Assembly: GCA_030609785.1 (NCBI GenBank) | Contig: JAUWTC010000167.1 | Span: 1 to 6,182 of the forward strand | Direction: 5' to 3' | Source: Holophagae bacterium | GTDB taxonomy: Bacteria; Acidobacteriota; Thermoanaerobaculia; Thermoanaerobaculales; Sulfomarinibacteraceae | Length of the DNA stretch: 6,182 nt | Shown here: positions 1 through 6,020 of the stretch, in pieces | How positions within the stretch are numbered: the stretch's first letter is position 1 | Layout: each line of letters starts with the position of its first letter | Translations under genes and position numbers: made by a program | The notes under the pieces: model-generated | Seen by the model: the letters and a program-made list of their open reading frames with translations, nothing else | What the model was told of the DNA's origin: nothing | Databases searched by the model: none

Positions 1-1076
1 CAAAGAACATCGTCGACCCTACTGTTTTGGAACAGTTCGGAGCGCAGCTGGCGGCCGCTCCCTCAGAAAACTACCCCACTGCGAAGTTGATGCAGAACGA
101 GGTCCTCTACAACGCCGTCAGGCCGACCCACCTTTCCTGGTGGGTGCTCCTGCCCGCGACCGTGCTGGCCTATTTCGGATGGCGACGCAAGGAGAATCCC
201 TGGAGAAACCGCCTGACCTCGATCCTGCTGATTGTCGGCTTTGCGGTAATGACCTGGGGTCTGGCCATGCGATGGCAGGCTGCCGGGCGCATTCCCGCTT
301 CCAACATGTACGAGTCAATGCTCTTCCTGGCCTGGGGCGTCGGGCTTTTTGCCGCCATTGCTACCCTGACACTCAAGAACAAGCTGGTGATCTTCAACGC
401 CGCCGGATTGTCGACCCTGGTCATCATGCTGACCGATCTGCTGCCGATGGACTCGTTCATCCACCCGATGCCGCCGGTGCTCTCGGGCACTCCCTGGCTG
501 GCGATCCACGTGCCGATCATCATGGTCAGCTACGCGCTGCTGGCCCTGTCGGCGTTTGTCGCCCACATGCGCATCGGACTGGAGATCTTCAAGCCGGCCG
601 AGCGTGCGATGGCGATGGTGATGGACGAAGCCCACTACTGGTACGTGCAGATCGGGTCGATCATGCTGATTGTCGGCATCCTGACCGGCTCGATCTGGGC
701 TGCGTCGTCCTGGGGCCGTTACTGGGGCTGGGACCCCAAGGAGGTCTGGTCACTGGTCGCCTTCCTGGCCTACATGGCCATCCTGCACGCCCGGATCGAC
801 CGTTGGCTGGGTGGCTTCGGGGTCGCAGTAGCCAGCATCGGAGCCTTCGGCACGATTTTGATGACCTACCTGGGTGTCAACTACGTGCTGGCCGCCGGAC
901 TGCATTCCTACGGATTCGGGGGGTCGAAGATCGCATTCTGGCTGCTGGTCGGCGGGCTGGTTGAAGCCGCCTTCGTCGGCGTGGGTTTTTGGGCCTTCAG
1001 GCACAACGGCAAATCGGCGCCGATGGCGACGTTCACACCGGCACCGGCTCAGATTTCTATGGGGGAAGATCAGTGA
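1..1076 (+). CDS. ccsA: CcsA-type haem-handling protein, 5'-truncated (probable C-terminal part of a ResB-CcsA fusion)
   Basis: This is a membrane haem channel/synthase subunit of System II cytochrome c maturation. The frame is open from base 3 to the left edge, so the true start lies outside; a TTG at 27 and an ATG at 90 are internal candidates only. Numbering from the TTG codon, the WWD haem-binding motif WGRYWGWDPKE is at 229-239. Candidate haem-ligand histidines are H161 (before WWD), H254 and H293 (in GLHSYGF). Their 93- and 39-residue spacing matches, from memory, H761, H858 and H897 of Helicobacter hepaticus CcsBA. The segment GRIPASNMYES (87-97) is also typical of CcsA. About eight or nine hydrophobic segments are visible. 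The stretch QNEVLYNAVRP at the front resembles the linker between ResB and CcsA in fused proteins, so I infer a ResB half upstream. The gene overlaps the next one by GTGA. Family is near certain; the fusion is inference. Confidence 0.9.
   Translation, partial: KNIVDPTVLEQFGAQLAAAPSENYPTAKLMQNEVLYNAVRPTHLSWWVLLPATVLAYFGWRRKENPWRNRLTSILLIVGFAVMTWGLAMRWQAAGRIPASNMYESMLFLAWGVGLFAAIATLTLKNKLVIFNAAGLSTLVIMLTDLLPMDSFIHPMPPVLSGTPWLAIHVPIIMVSYALLALSAFVAHMRIGLEIFKPAERAMAMVMDEAHYWYVQIGSIMLIVGILTGSIWAASSWGRYWGWDPKEVWSLVAFLAYMAILHARIDRWLGGFGVAVASIGAFGTILMTYLGVNYVLAAGLHSYGFGGSKIAFWLLVGGLVEAAFVGVGFWAFRHNGKSAPMATFTPAPAQISMGEDQ
1061..1066 (+). promoter_or_regulatory. Ribosome binding site for the second ccsA
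   Basis: GGGGGA lies 6 bases upstream of the GTG at 1073. It supports this GTG as the start, rather than the longer open frame that reaches back to 989 inside the previous gene. Confidence 0.6.
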
Positions 1077-1885
1077 GCACTGCCTTCGCCGCCTTCTTCT
1101 GGGTGATGACGGTCACCTACGCCCTGGCGGTCGGCGCACAACTCTTCGGCCTGGTCTTTCAGAAGGAAAACTGGATCGACCGGACCCGGTGGGCCATCGG
1201 GGCAGGCCTGGCCGTGCACACGGTGTTGGTCGCCTGGCGTTGGATTGCCACCGGTCACGTGCCGACGATCGGCAATTTCGAGAACGCCCTCTTCGGCGCC
1301 TGGTTCATTGTCGTCATGACCGTCTGGGCCGGCTGGAAAGAAAAATTCCCGCTTCTCGCTGCCGGTTCCCTGCCCTTTGCACTCTTGATCCTCGGCGGCG
1401 GCGCCCTGTCCGATACCTCGTACCAGCCGATGGTTGCGTCCCTCCAGTCCTTCTGGCTCTTCATCCACATCTTCTTTGCATGGCTGGCCTACGGGGCCTA
1501 CACAGTGGCCTGCGGCGCCGGCGTCATCTACCTGCTGAAATCACGGGCCGGTGAGTCTGAAGATCCTGAACGGCTCAAGCGCCTCGACGAGCTGATGTTC
1601 CGCTCGACCGTCTTCGGCTTCATCACCGACACCGTGATGATCGCCGCAGGGTCGATCTGGGCCAAGGACCTCTGGGGCTCCTACTGGTCGTGGGATCCGG
1701 TGGAGACCTGGTCGTTGCTGTCGTGGCTGGTCTATGGGGTGGCGCTCCACCTGAGGATCACGCTCGGCTGGCGCGGCAGGCGCCTGGCATGGCTCCTGGT
1801 CTTCGCCATTATCGGAGTGCTGATCTCCTTCTGGGGCGTCAATCTGGTAATGGAAGGCAGCGCCCATGTGTTTAATGTGGGTTAG
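1073..1885 (+). CDS. ccsA: CcsA cytochrome c biogenesis protein (second copy)
   Basis: This is a complete 270-residue CcsA/CcmC-family integral membrane protein, within the usual size for stand-alone CcsA. I chose the GTG at 1073 because it overlaps the upstream stop as GTGA, has a strong Shine-Dalgarno, and starts the protein directly at its first membrane helix. The WWD motif WGSYWSWDPVE is at 201-211 in the loop between the sixth and seventh helices. Candidate haem ligands are H132, H226 and H265 (in AHVF); the 94- and 39-residue spacing is almost identical to the upstream paralogue. GHVPTIGNFEN (61-71) is the counterpart of the GxxPxxNMYES segment. About eight helices are expected. No ResB gene follows directly, so it may share the ResB half of the upstream gene or partner the ResB at 2096. 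A CcmC-type haem exporter role is an alternative, but no other ccm gene is visible. Confidence 0.9.
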   Translation: MSTAFAAFFWVMTVTYALAVGAQLFGLVFQKENWIDRTRWAIGAGLAVHTVLVAWRWIATGHVPTIGNFENALFGAWFIVVMTVWAGWKEKFPLLAAGSLPFALLILGGGALSDTSYQPMVASLQSFWLFIHIFFAWLAYGAYTVACGAGVIYLLKSRAGESEDPERLKRLDELMFRSTVFGFITDTVMIAAGSIWAKDLWGSYWSWDPVETWSLLSWLVYGVALHLRITLGWRGRRLAWLLVFAIIGVLISFWGVNLVMEGSAHVFNVG

Positions 1886-1904
1886 CAGTCTCCTCACCGA
1901 AATT

Positions 1905-1947
1905 GAACGTCCAACGTTCAACGCTCAACGTCGAACTTCGAATGCTT
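1905..1947 (+). repeat. Heptad repeat tract, left arm
   Basis: Six 7-base units run in register from 1906: AACGTCC, AACGTTC, AACGCTC, AACGTCG, AACTTCG and AATGCTT, with decay towards the right. Bases 1905-1922 are the exact reverse complement of 2021-2038 (18 of 18). The unit carries the self-complementary core ACGT, so small hairpins also form locally, for example GAACGT-CCA-ACGTTC at 1905-1919. Confidence 0.85.
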
Positions 1948-2020
1948 CGGCCCGGGCGCGCTTACGAGAGTCGTTAGTTCATCTGCAGACAATGGTCGCT
2001 CAGTGGGTTCCTCCTTCAAT

Positions 2021-2055
2021 GTTGAACGTTGGACGTTCGACGTTCGACGTTTTTT
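2021..2055 (-). repeat. Heptad repeat tract, right arm (inverted)
   Basis: Read on the + strand the units are TTGAACG, TTGGACG, TTCGACG and TTCGACG from 2022 to 2049, followed by six T. This is the same 7-base family as the left arm in opposite orientation. The exact 18-base inverted match is 2021-2038 with 1905-1922. A local hairpin GAACGT-TGG-ACGTTC sits at 2024-2038. Confidence 0.85.
2024..2055 (+). terminator. Possible weak intrinsic terminator formed by the right repeat arm
   Basis: Alternative short hairpins end close to T6 at 2050-2055: ACGT-TCG-ACGT at 2040-2050, or the longer pairing of AACGT 2025-2029 with ACGTT 2047-2051. Together with the 18-base inverted repeat this could stop transcription coming from the second ccsA. 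The stems next to the T-run are short, so this is a weak candidate. It may instead be a by-product of the repeat. Confidence 0.25.
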
Positions 2056-2095
2056 CTTCGGAAAGGTGCTTTGAACCCACTAGGCGAATCTCTTG

Positions 2096-3154
2096 ATGCC
2101 TCGCCTTCTCTACGCCATCCGTTCAAGGGTCCCCGATCCGATCGGCGCCCTGGGTTCGTGGAAACTGTCGATCGTCCTGACGGTGAGCGGGGCCTTGTAC
2201 TTCGCCTTTCTGGCGATCTGGTCAACCTCTTCTCCCCCACACGTCGTCCAAGGCATTGCGGGGCTCCTCCCCTTCTGGATTCTCTATTGCCTCCTCCTGG
2301 TCAACACGACTCTCTGCCTGTGGCAACGGTGGCCCCTGATGGTGATCGGCCTCCGAAACGGCCGTTGGGAAGCCCTCGGAACCTATCTTTTCCACGGCGC
2401 CTTTTTTCTGCTCGCGTTGGCGGTAGGGCTGACCCTGCTCTTCCGGCAGGAAATGACCCTCCGGGTCGCGGAAGGCGAAGACTTCGTCGGCGCCCCGGAA
2501 CAGATCGCCGGCCGGTCCCAACCGGCCATGCTCAACCCACCGACGGCGCCTCTCGGGTTCAGATTGGAGAAGGTCGTACCTGAGTTCTGGGGCGACCAAT
2601 TGCTCTTCACCCGACTCGAAGCGGATCTCCTCTTTGACTCGGGCACGCGCAAGACCACCCGGATCAACCGTCCGTTGTGGGTCGGACCCGCCACGTTCTT
2701 GAGAATGTCGGGTTTCGGTTACACGCCCCGATACCAGGTAACTGACAACCAGGGGCGGATCGTCGAAAGCCTCTTCGTCAAGTTGACGGTCTTCCCGCCC
2801 GGCATCCGCGACAGCTTCCATCTGGAGAGTTTCCCTCACAGAGTCGAACTGGGGATCACCCCCGACGCCGCTGAGGAAGAGGGCCGGTTGATCTCCCGAA
2901 CCCTCAACCTCAACCACCCCGTTGTTACGGCTCAGGTCTCGAGAGGCAAGATCATCCTGGCCGAGGAAGACCTGTCCATCGGGGAGAAACTCGAATTCGA
3001 AGGCCTGTCCCTTTCGTTCCCGGAGATCCGCTACTGGGGCGAGTTCAGTGTCGTGCGCGACCCCGGTGTCCCCGTTCTCTTCACGGCCTTTACTCTGGCC
3101 CTCGTCGGCCTGATCCTGAAACTCCGGAGCCGGCCACCGGCAGGTGGCCCATGA
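2096..3154 (+). CDS. resB: ResB/CcsB (Ccs1) cytochrome c biogenesis protein
   Basis: This 352-residue protein is the ResB partner of CcsA, forming the System II haem channel/synthase. Three membrane helices lie near residues 22-42, 54-73 and 94-116, then a large extracytoplasmic domain (about 117-322), then a final helix at 325-343. This is the standard ResB layout, at the short end of the family's size range. H100 in YLFHGAFFLLALAVG (97-111) fits the conserved TM-His of ResB. The ending VVRDPGVPVLF (319-329) is the usual ResB lead into the last helix. I chose the ATG at 2096; a TTG at 2093 sits just in front. No good Shine-Dalgarno is visible, unlike in its neighbours. The stop overlaps the next start as ATGA, so it forms a split CcsB+CcsA pair with the gene at 3151. 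Confidence 0.88.
   Translation: MPRLLYAIRSRVPDPIGALGSWKLSIVLTVSGALYFAFLAIWSTSSPPHVVQGIAGLLPFWILYCLLLVNTTLCLWQRWPLMVIGLRNGRWEALGTYLFHGAFFLLALAVGLTLLFRQEMTLRVAEGEDFVGAPEQIAGRSQPAMLNPPTAPLGFRLEKVVPEFWGDQLLFTRLEADLLFDSGTRKTTRINRPLWVGPATFLRMSGFGYTPRYQVTDNQGRIVESLFVKLTVFPPGIRDSFHLESFPHRVELGITPDAAEEEGRLISRTLNLNHPVVTAQVSRGKIILAEEDLSIGEKLEFEGLSLSFPEIRYWGEFSVVRDPGVPVLFTAFTLALVGLILKLRSRPPAGGP
3132..3149 (+). promoter_or_regulatory. Hairpin covering the ribosome binding site of the third ccsA-like gene
   Basis: GGCCACC (3132-3138) pairs perfectly with GGTGGCC (3143-3149) around the loop GGCA, giving a 7-base-pair GC-rich stem. The Shine-Dalgarno-like AGG (3142-3144) lies partly in it and the ATG follows at 3151. 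A ribosome finishing resB would open it. I infer translational coupling of the pair; the hairpin itself is directly visible. Confidence 0.5.
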
Positions 3155-3993
3155 CCTTCGAGAGCAATCTGTACATAGCATTGATACCCAGCGGTCTGAT
3201 CATCGGCCACCTGGGCATCGCCGCCCGGATCTTTCGCGGCGGCCCCTCAGTCGAGAGAATCGTCAGGTGGTTTTCGCTGATGTGGTCTGCGGCCCTGATA
3301 ATCGCCTGGGGCCTCAGAGTCTCCACCGCCGGTCATATGCCGCTTTTCGGCATGTACGAGAGCGCCCTCAGCCTTGCCCTGGCAACGGTGGTCGTTGCTG
3401 TGATCTGGGAGATGCGGCACAAAGGCCGGACAATCATCACGCCCTTGGCCGTCCTGATCGGGGCCGCCCTGTTGTCTCACGGCGAGACATTCGACCCGAC
3501 CGCCTACGCCCTGACCATCTCCGAGAGATCGTGGGTGGTCGATGTGCATGCCGTCATCGCCTGGTTGGCGTTCGGAGTTCTCGCACTCTCGAACTTCCTG
3601 GCCCTCCGGATCGTACTCGGCCGCACCGACGGCGATGATCTGGAGCGCCCCCTGGTGAGATCGCTACAGGTGGGTTTCCTGCTGCTGACCGGGATGATCG
3701 CCAGCGGTTCGGTCTACAAGTTTTTATTGTTCGGCACCCCGTGGTCCTTCGACCCCGTCGAGAGCATGGCCCTGGTCGTATGGATGGCCTACGCCACCCT
3801 CCTCCACCTTCACCTCTTCGTCGGATGGAGGGGCAAGAGGCTCGCTGGGTGGACGCTGGGGCTGTTCGCGTTGTTGGTCATTTCCTATCGCGCCCTGGTG
3901 TATTTCCCGGCCTGGAGCACCTACCATGTCTTCGACATGGACCGGCGCATCCACGTCGGTCCGGAGCAGCTCGGTTTCGGAGACGAACAGTGA
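3151..3993 (+). CDS. ccsA: CcsA-like haem-handling protein with a variant WWD motif (third copy)
   Basis: This 280-residue protein with about eight membrane helices is encoded directly behind ResB with an ATGA overlap, the classic CcsB+CcsA arrangement. GHMPLFGMYES (61-71) matches the conserved CcsA segment. Candidate haem ligands remain: H133 (VVDVHAVIAWLAF, 129-141), H219 (LLHLHLF, 217-223) and H259 (YHVFDM). The 40-residue gap from H219 to H259 matches the paralogues. The WWD region reads FGTPWSFDPVE (194-204) instead of WGxYWxWDPxE: Trp is replaced by Phe at 194 and 200, while W198, D201 and P202 remain. Both Phe codons are TTC, two base changes from TGG, so a single sequencing error cannot explain either. 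It may serve a special cytochrome or a modified haem. A HemX-type protein is an alternative, less likely because the ligand histidines and the ResB partner are present. Confidence 0.85.
   Translation: MTFESNLYIALIPSGLIIGHLGIAARIFRGGPSVERIVRWFSLMWSAALIIAWGLRVSTAGHMPLFGMYESALSLALATVVVAVIWEMRHKGRTIITPLAVLIGAALLSHGETFDPTAYALTISERSWVVDVHAVIAWLAFGVLALSNFLALRIVLGRTDGDDLERPLVRSLQVGFLLLTGMIASGSVYKFLLFGTPWSFDPVESMALVVWMAYATLLHLHLFVGWRGKRLAGWTLGLFALLVISYRALVYFPAWSTYHVFDMDRRIHVGPEQLGFGDEQ
3979..3982 (+). promoter_or_regulatory. Ribosome binding site deciding the GTG start at 3990
   Basis: GGAG ends 7 bases before the GTG at 3990. The only nearby ATG (4029) has no such element and would cut off the first 13 residues. 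The site therefore supports the GTGA overlap start. Confidence 0.5.
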
Positions 3994-4445
3994 TCGGCCA
4001 CATTTCCCCGCCCCTCGGTATCGCCCTGATGCTCAACAACTACGTGCACGACGTGGCGACCGGGCTCCTGCTGCTTTCCGCCCTCTGGCTGGGCTGGTCG
4101 GCCAAAGATCTTGGCGCCACACCAAGTGCAGAGACCCTGGGCGTGTTTCGCGCCTCCTATCAGCGATGCCTGCGTTTTGTTTGGGGCTCCATCGGCGTCA
4201 TCATCACAACAGGCATCGTACGCACGGTCTACTTCATGCGCTTCGAGTGGCTTCCGGCCATGGGTCGAGGCCTGGTTCCCGTGTTGATCCTCAAACACGT
4301 GCTGATTCTCTCCATGTTGGGTGCAGGCGTTTTTGCCTGGGTGCAACTCCGCCGCCGGCTCGCCGGCCTTCCCGGCTGGAACACGGAGTCTTCTGAAGAA
4401 ACGCGACCAAATCTCAACCCTGCTACAGTTGAAGAGGACGATTGA
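3990..4445 (+). CDS. Unrecognised small membrane protein, three helices, conserved-looking histidines
   Basis: I do not recognise this 151-residue protein with certainty. It starts at GTG 3990 (GTGA overlap, GGAG upstream). Three hydrophobic helices are visible near residues 18-36, 63-82 and 94-116, followed by a polar acidic tail (about 130-151). Notable residues are H20 and D21 at the start of helix 1 (NYVHDVATG), R78 after helix 2, and K102-H103 in helix 3 (LILKHVLIL). The layout, with a His in an early helix and a Lys/His in a later one, loosely recalls small haem-associated membrane proteins such as CopD-like or HemJ-like families. That resemblance is by eye and weak. Its place between a CcsA-like gene and a BchE-like gene, overlapping both, suggests a membrane partner for one of them, possibly binding haem b. 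It has no CxxCH and no obvious signal peptide beyond helix 1. Confidence 0.75.
   Translation: MIGHISPPLGIALMLNNYVHDVATGLLLLSALWLGWSAKDLGATPSAETLGVFRASYQRCLRFVWGSIGVIITTGIVRTVYFMRFEWLPAMGRGLVPVLILKHVLILSMLGAGVFAWVQLRRRLAGLPGWNTESSEETRPNLNPATVEEDD
4431..4438 (+). promoter_or_regulatory. Ribosome binding site for the radical SAM gene
   Basis: GAAGAGGA ends 6 bases before ATG 4445. It favours this ATG over the TTG at 4442 directly in front. The start overlaps the previous stop by one base (TGATG). Confidence 0.55.
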
Positions 4446-5917
4446 TGACAAAACGTTCCCACTCCCTGCTTCTTGTCTCACCGCCCTACCACTGCGGGGT
4501 CGTGGAGGTCGCCGGTCGTTGGGCGCCGCTCAACCTGCTCTACATCGCCACGGCCGCTCGCCGGGCAGGAGTAACAGTCGAACTCTATGACGCGATGAGC
4601 CTTTTCGTAGACCAGGAGGCCATCGAGAAGAAGGTCCGCGAGGTCAAGCCGGATTACGTCGGCATTGGATCGATCACCGCCACCATGCCCGCCGCGCTGG
4701 AAACCGCCCGCCGGATCAAGAAGGTCTCGCCCTGGACCAAGGTCATCTTCGGCGGCGTCCACCCGACGTTCATGGCCGAGGAGGTCCTGCGGGCAGACAA
4801 AGGTGCGGTCGACTTCGTCATCTGCGGCGAAGGCGAGCAGACCACCGAGGAGTTGCTGCGCGCCCTCGGAGACGGCGCCGATCCCTCTGGCGTGCGCGGC
4901 ATCGCTTTCCTGGACTCTCAGGGAGAGTTCATCAAGACCCCGCCCCGCCTTTTCATGCAGGATCTCGAGGCCTACCCGGCCGCGTACGACCTGCTGAACT
5001 GGGATACCTACAAGTACTTCGTTATTCCGGACTCAACGCTCGGCGCCATCAGCACCTCCCGCGGCTGCAACCACACCTGCACCTTCTGCTCGCAGCAGCT
5101 GTTTTGGGACAAGCAGTGGCGCGATCGCCGCCCCGAACCGGTCGTGGCGGAAATCGAACACCTCTATCGAAAATACGGCGTCAACGTCATCCTGATCTCC
5201 GACGAGTACCCGACCGGCGACGCCGCCCGTTGGGAGGAGATCCTGGATCGCCTGATCGCCCTGGACCTGCCCCTGTACCTCTTGATGGAGACCCGCGCCG
5301 AAGACATCGTGCGTGACGAGGCCATTTTGCCCAAGTACCGCAAGGCGGGCATCGTGCACATCTACGTGGGACTCGAAGCGACGGACCAGGAGACCCTCGA
5401 CCTGATCAACAAGGAACTGACGACGGATATCTCCAAGGAGGCCCTACGCCTGATCCGGAAGCACGGAATGATGTCCGAGACGTCGTTCGTCCTGGGTTTC
5501 CCGCACGAGACCCAAGAAACCGTCGCCGAGACCCTGCGGCTGGCCAAGGAGTTCGATCCCGACATGGCGCACTTTCTGTGCATCACGCCCTGGCCCTACG
5601 CCGAACTGTGGGACGAGATGAAAGACCGGGTTCGGGTCCACGACTATGCCAGCTACAACCTGATCGAACCGATCGTCGAACCCGAGGCGATGACCCTGAG
5701 GGAAATCGACAGCGCCATCGTTCGCTGTTACCGAGATTTCTACATGAGCAAGATGACGGACTTCATGAACTACCCGGACGAGTTTCGGAGGCGCTACATG
5801 CTCTCCTCGATGAAGCTGATCATGAAGTCGTCCTTCCTCGTCGAAAAGATCGGCCGCCTCGCCATGCCCCCCGGCATGAGCAAAATGATGGCCGCGATGG
5901 GGAAGGGATCGAGATGA
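4445..5917 (+). CDS. B12-binding radical SAM protein, BchE-like (anaerobic Mg-protoporphyrin ester cyclase family)
   Basis: This 490-residue soluble enzyme has an N-terminal cobalamin-binding domain (about 7-145, with IFGGVHPTF at 101-109 and VICGEGEQT at 125-133), then a radical SAM core. The [4Fe-4S] cluster cysteines are C208, C212 and C215 (CNHTCTFC), which bind the cluster that cleaves S-adenosylmethionine. The usual DxHxxG cobalamin-His motif is absent; the region reads LYDAMSLF (47-54), so cobalamin probably binds without a protein His ligand. FCSQQLFWDKQW (214-225), ITPWPYAELWDEM (380-392) and VHDYASYNLIEPI (398-410) resemble BchE, which forms the fifth ring of chlorophyll precursors without oxygen. 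Length is slightly below my recollection of BchE. No other bacteriochlorophyll gene is visible, so the chlorophyll reaction is unlikely to be its role. Position behind CcsA-like genes suggests a tetrapyrrole substrate, but lipid or other methylation or cyclisation is possible. Family is firm; substrate is unknown. Confidence 0.9.
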   Translation: MTKRSHSLLLVSPPYHCGVVEVAGRWAPLNLLYIATAARRAGVTVELYDAMSLFVDQEAIEKKVREVKPDYVGIGSITATMPAALETARRIKKVSPWTKVIFGGVHPTFMAEEVLRADKGAVDFVICGEGEQTTEELLRALGDGADPSGVRGIAFLDSQGEFIKTPPRLFMQDLEAYPAAYDLLNWDTYKYFVIPDSTLGAISTSRGCNHTCTFCSQQLFWDKQWRDRRPEPVVAEIEHLYRKYGVNVILISDEYPTGDAARWEEILDRLIALDLPLYLLMETRAEDIVRDEAILPKYRKAGIVHIYVGLEATDQETLDLINKELTTDISKEALRLIRKHGMMSETSFVLGFPHETQETVAETLRLAKEFDPDMAHFLCITPWPYAELWDEMKDRVRVHDYASYNLIEPIVEPEAMTLREIDSAIVRCYRDFYMSKMTDFMNYPDEFRRRYMLSSMKLIMKSSFLVEKIGRLAMPPGMSKMMAAMGKGSR

Positions 5918-5931
5918 ACGAGAGCTGTTAG
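5914..5931 (+). other. Five-codon stub reading frame after the radical SAM gene
   Basis: An ATG overlaps the radical SAM stop as ATGA, with the purine-rich GGGGAAGGGA at 5899-5908 upstream. The frame reads MNESC and stops at TAG 5929-5931. The initiation geometry equals that of real junctions in this operon. It may be the remnant of a lost downstream gene, or chance. Confidence 0.25.
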
Positions 5932-5958
5932 CTGAGCCTCCTGCAAAAACACCGGAAT

Positions 5959-5988
5959 AGCCACAAAAAGGCACAAAGAGGCACGAAA
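5959..5988 (+). repeat. Three tandem 10-base units
   Basis: The units are AGCCACAAAA, AGGCACAAAG and AGGCACGAAA, in register. The tract is A-rich and stands out from the GC-rich surroundings. Similar purine-rich tracts are common intergenic filler in many uncultured genomes (recollection, not searched). Confidence 0.65.
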
Positions 5989-6020
5989 ATTGAGATGAAA
6001 AGGGCTGCTGGGACGGCATG

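Larger units (their letters stand above)
1886..2095. other. Intergenic gap with inverted heptad repeats
   Basis: These 210 bases separate the first two ccsA genes from the resB group. They contain two tracts of a 7-base repeat in opposite orientation (separate entries) and between them a loop of about 98 bases that includes the palindrome GCCCGGGC at 1950-1957. I see no convincing sigma-70 or sigma-54 promoter. No Shine-Dalgarno of normal strength precedes the ATG at 2096. Open frames across the gap translate repeat DNA and are not credible genes. Confidence 0.7.

Noticed and set aside
140..964. Long + frame inside the first ccsA gene
   Set aside because: It is an out-of-frame shadow rich in Arg, Pro, Gly and His, without helices or motifs, while the overlapping frame has an intact CcsA signature.
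1886..2095. Promoter for the resB group
   Set aside because: TTGAAC-like boxes come from the repeat and none has a credible -10 element at normal spacing. No sigma-54 type box was found.
1866..2096. Small + open frame across the intergenic gap
   Set aside because: Its residues come from translating the 7-base repeat. It starts inside the second ccsA and has no ribosome binding site.
2016..2240. Small minus-strand frame over the right repeat arm
   Set aside because: It is repeat translation plus an antisense shadow of the start of resB.
2222..3181. Long minus-strand open frame opposite resB
   Set aside because: It mirrors a clear ResB gene. Its product is highly charged without recognisable domains, as expected for an antisense shadow in GC-rich DNA.
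3151..3993. HemX (regulator of glutamyl-tRNA reductase) instead of CcsA
   Set aside because: No hemA or hemC neighbour is seen. The gene directly follows resB and keeps the three haem-ligand histidines and most of the WWD loop.
4445..5917. True bacteriochlorophyll-pathway bchE
   Set aside because: The resemblance is real, but no other bch or photosynthesis gene is present and the context is cytochrome biogenesis, so I did not assign the symbol.
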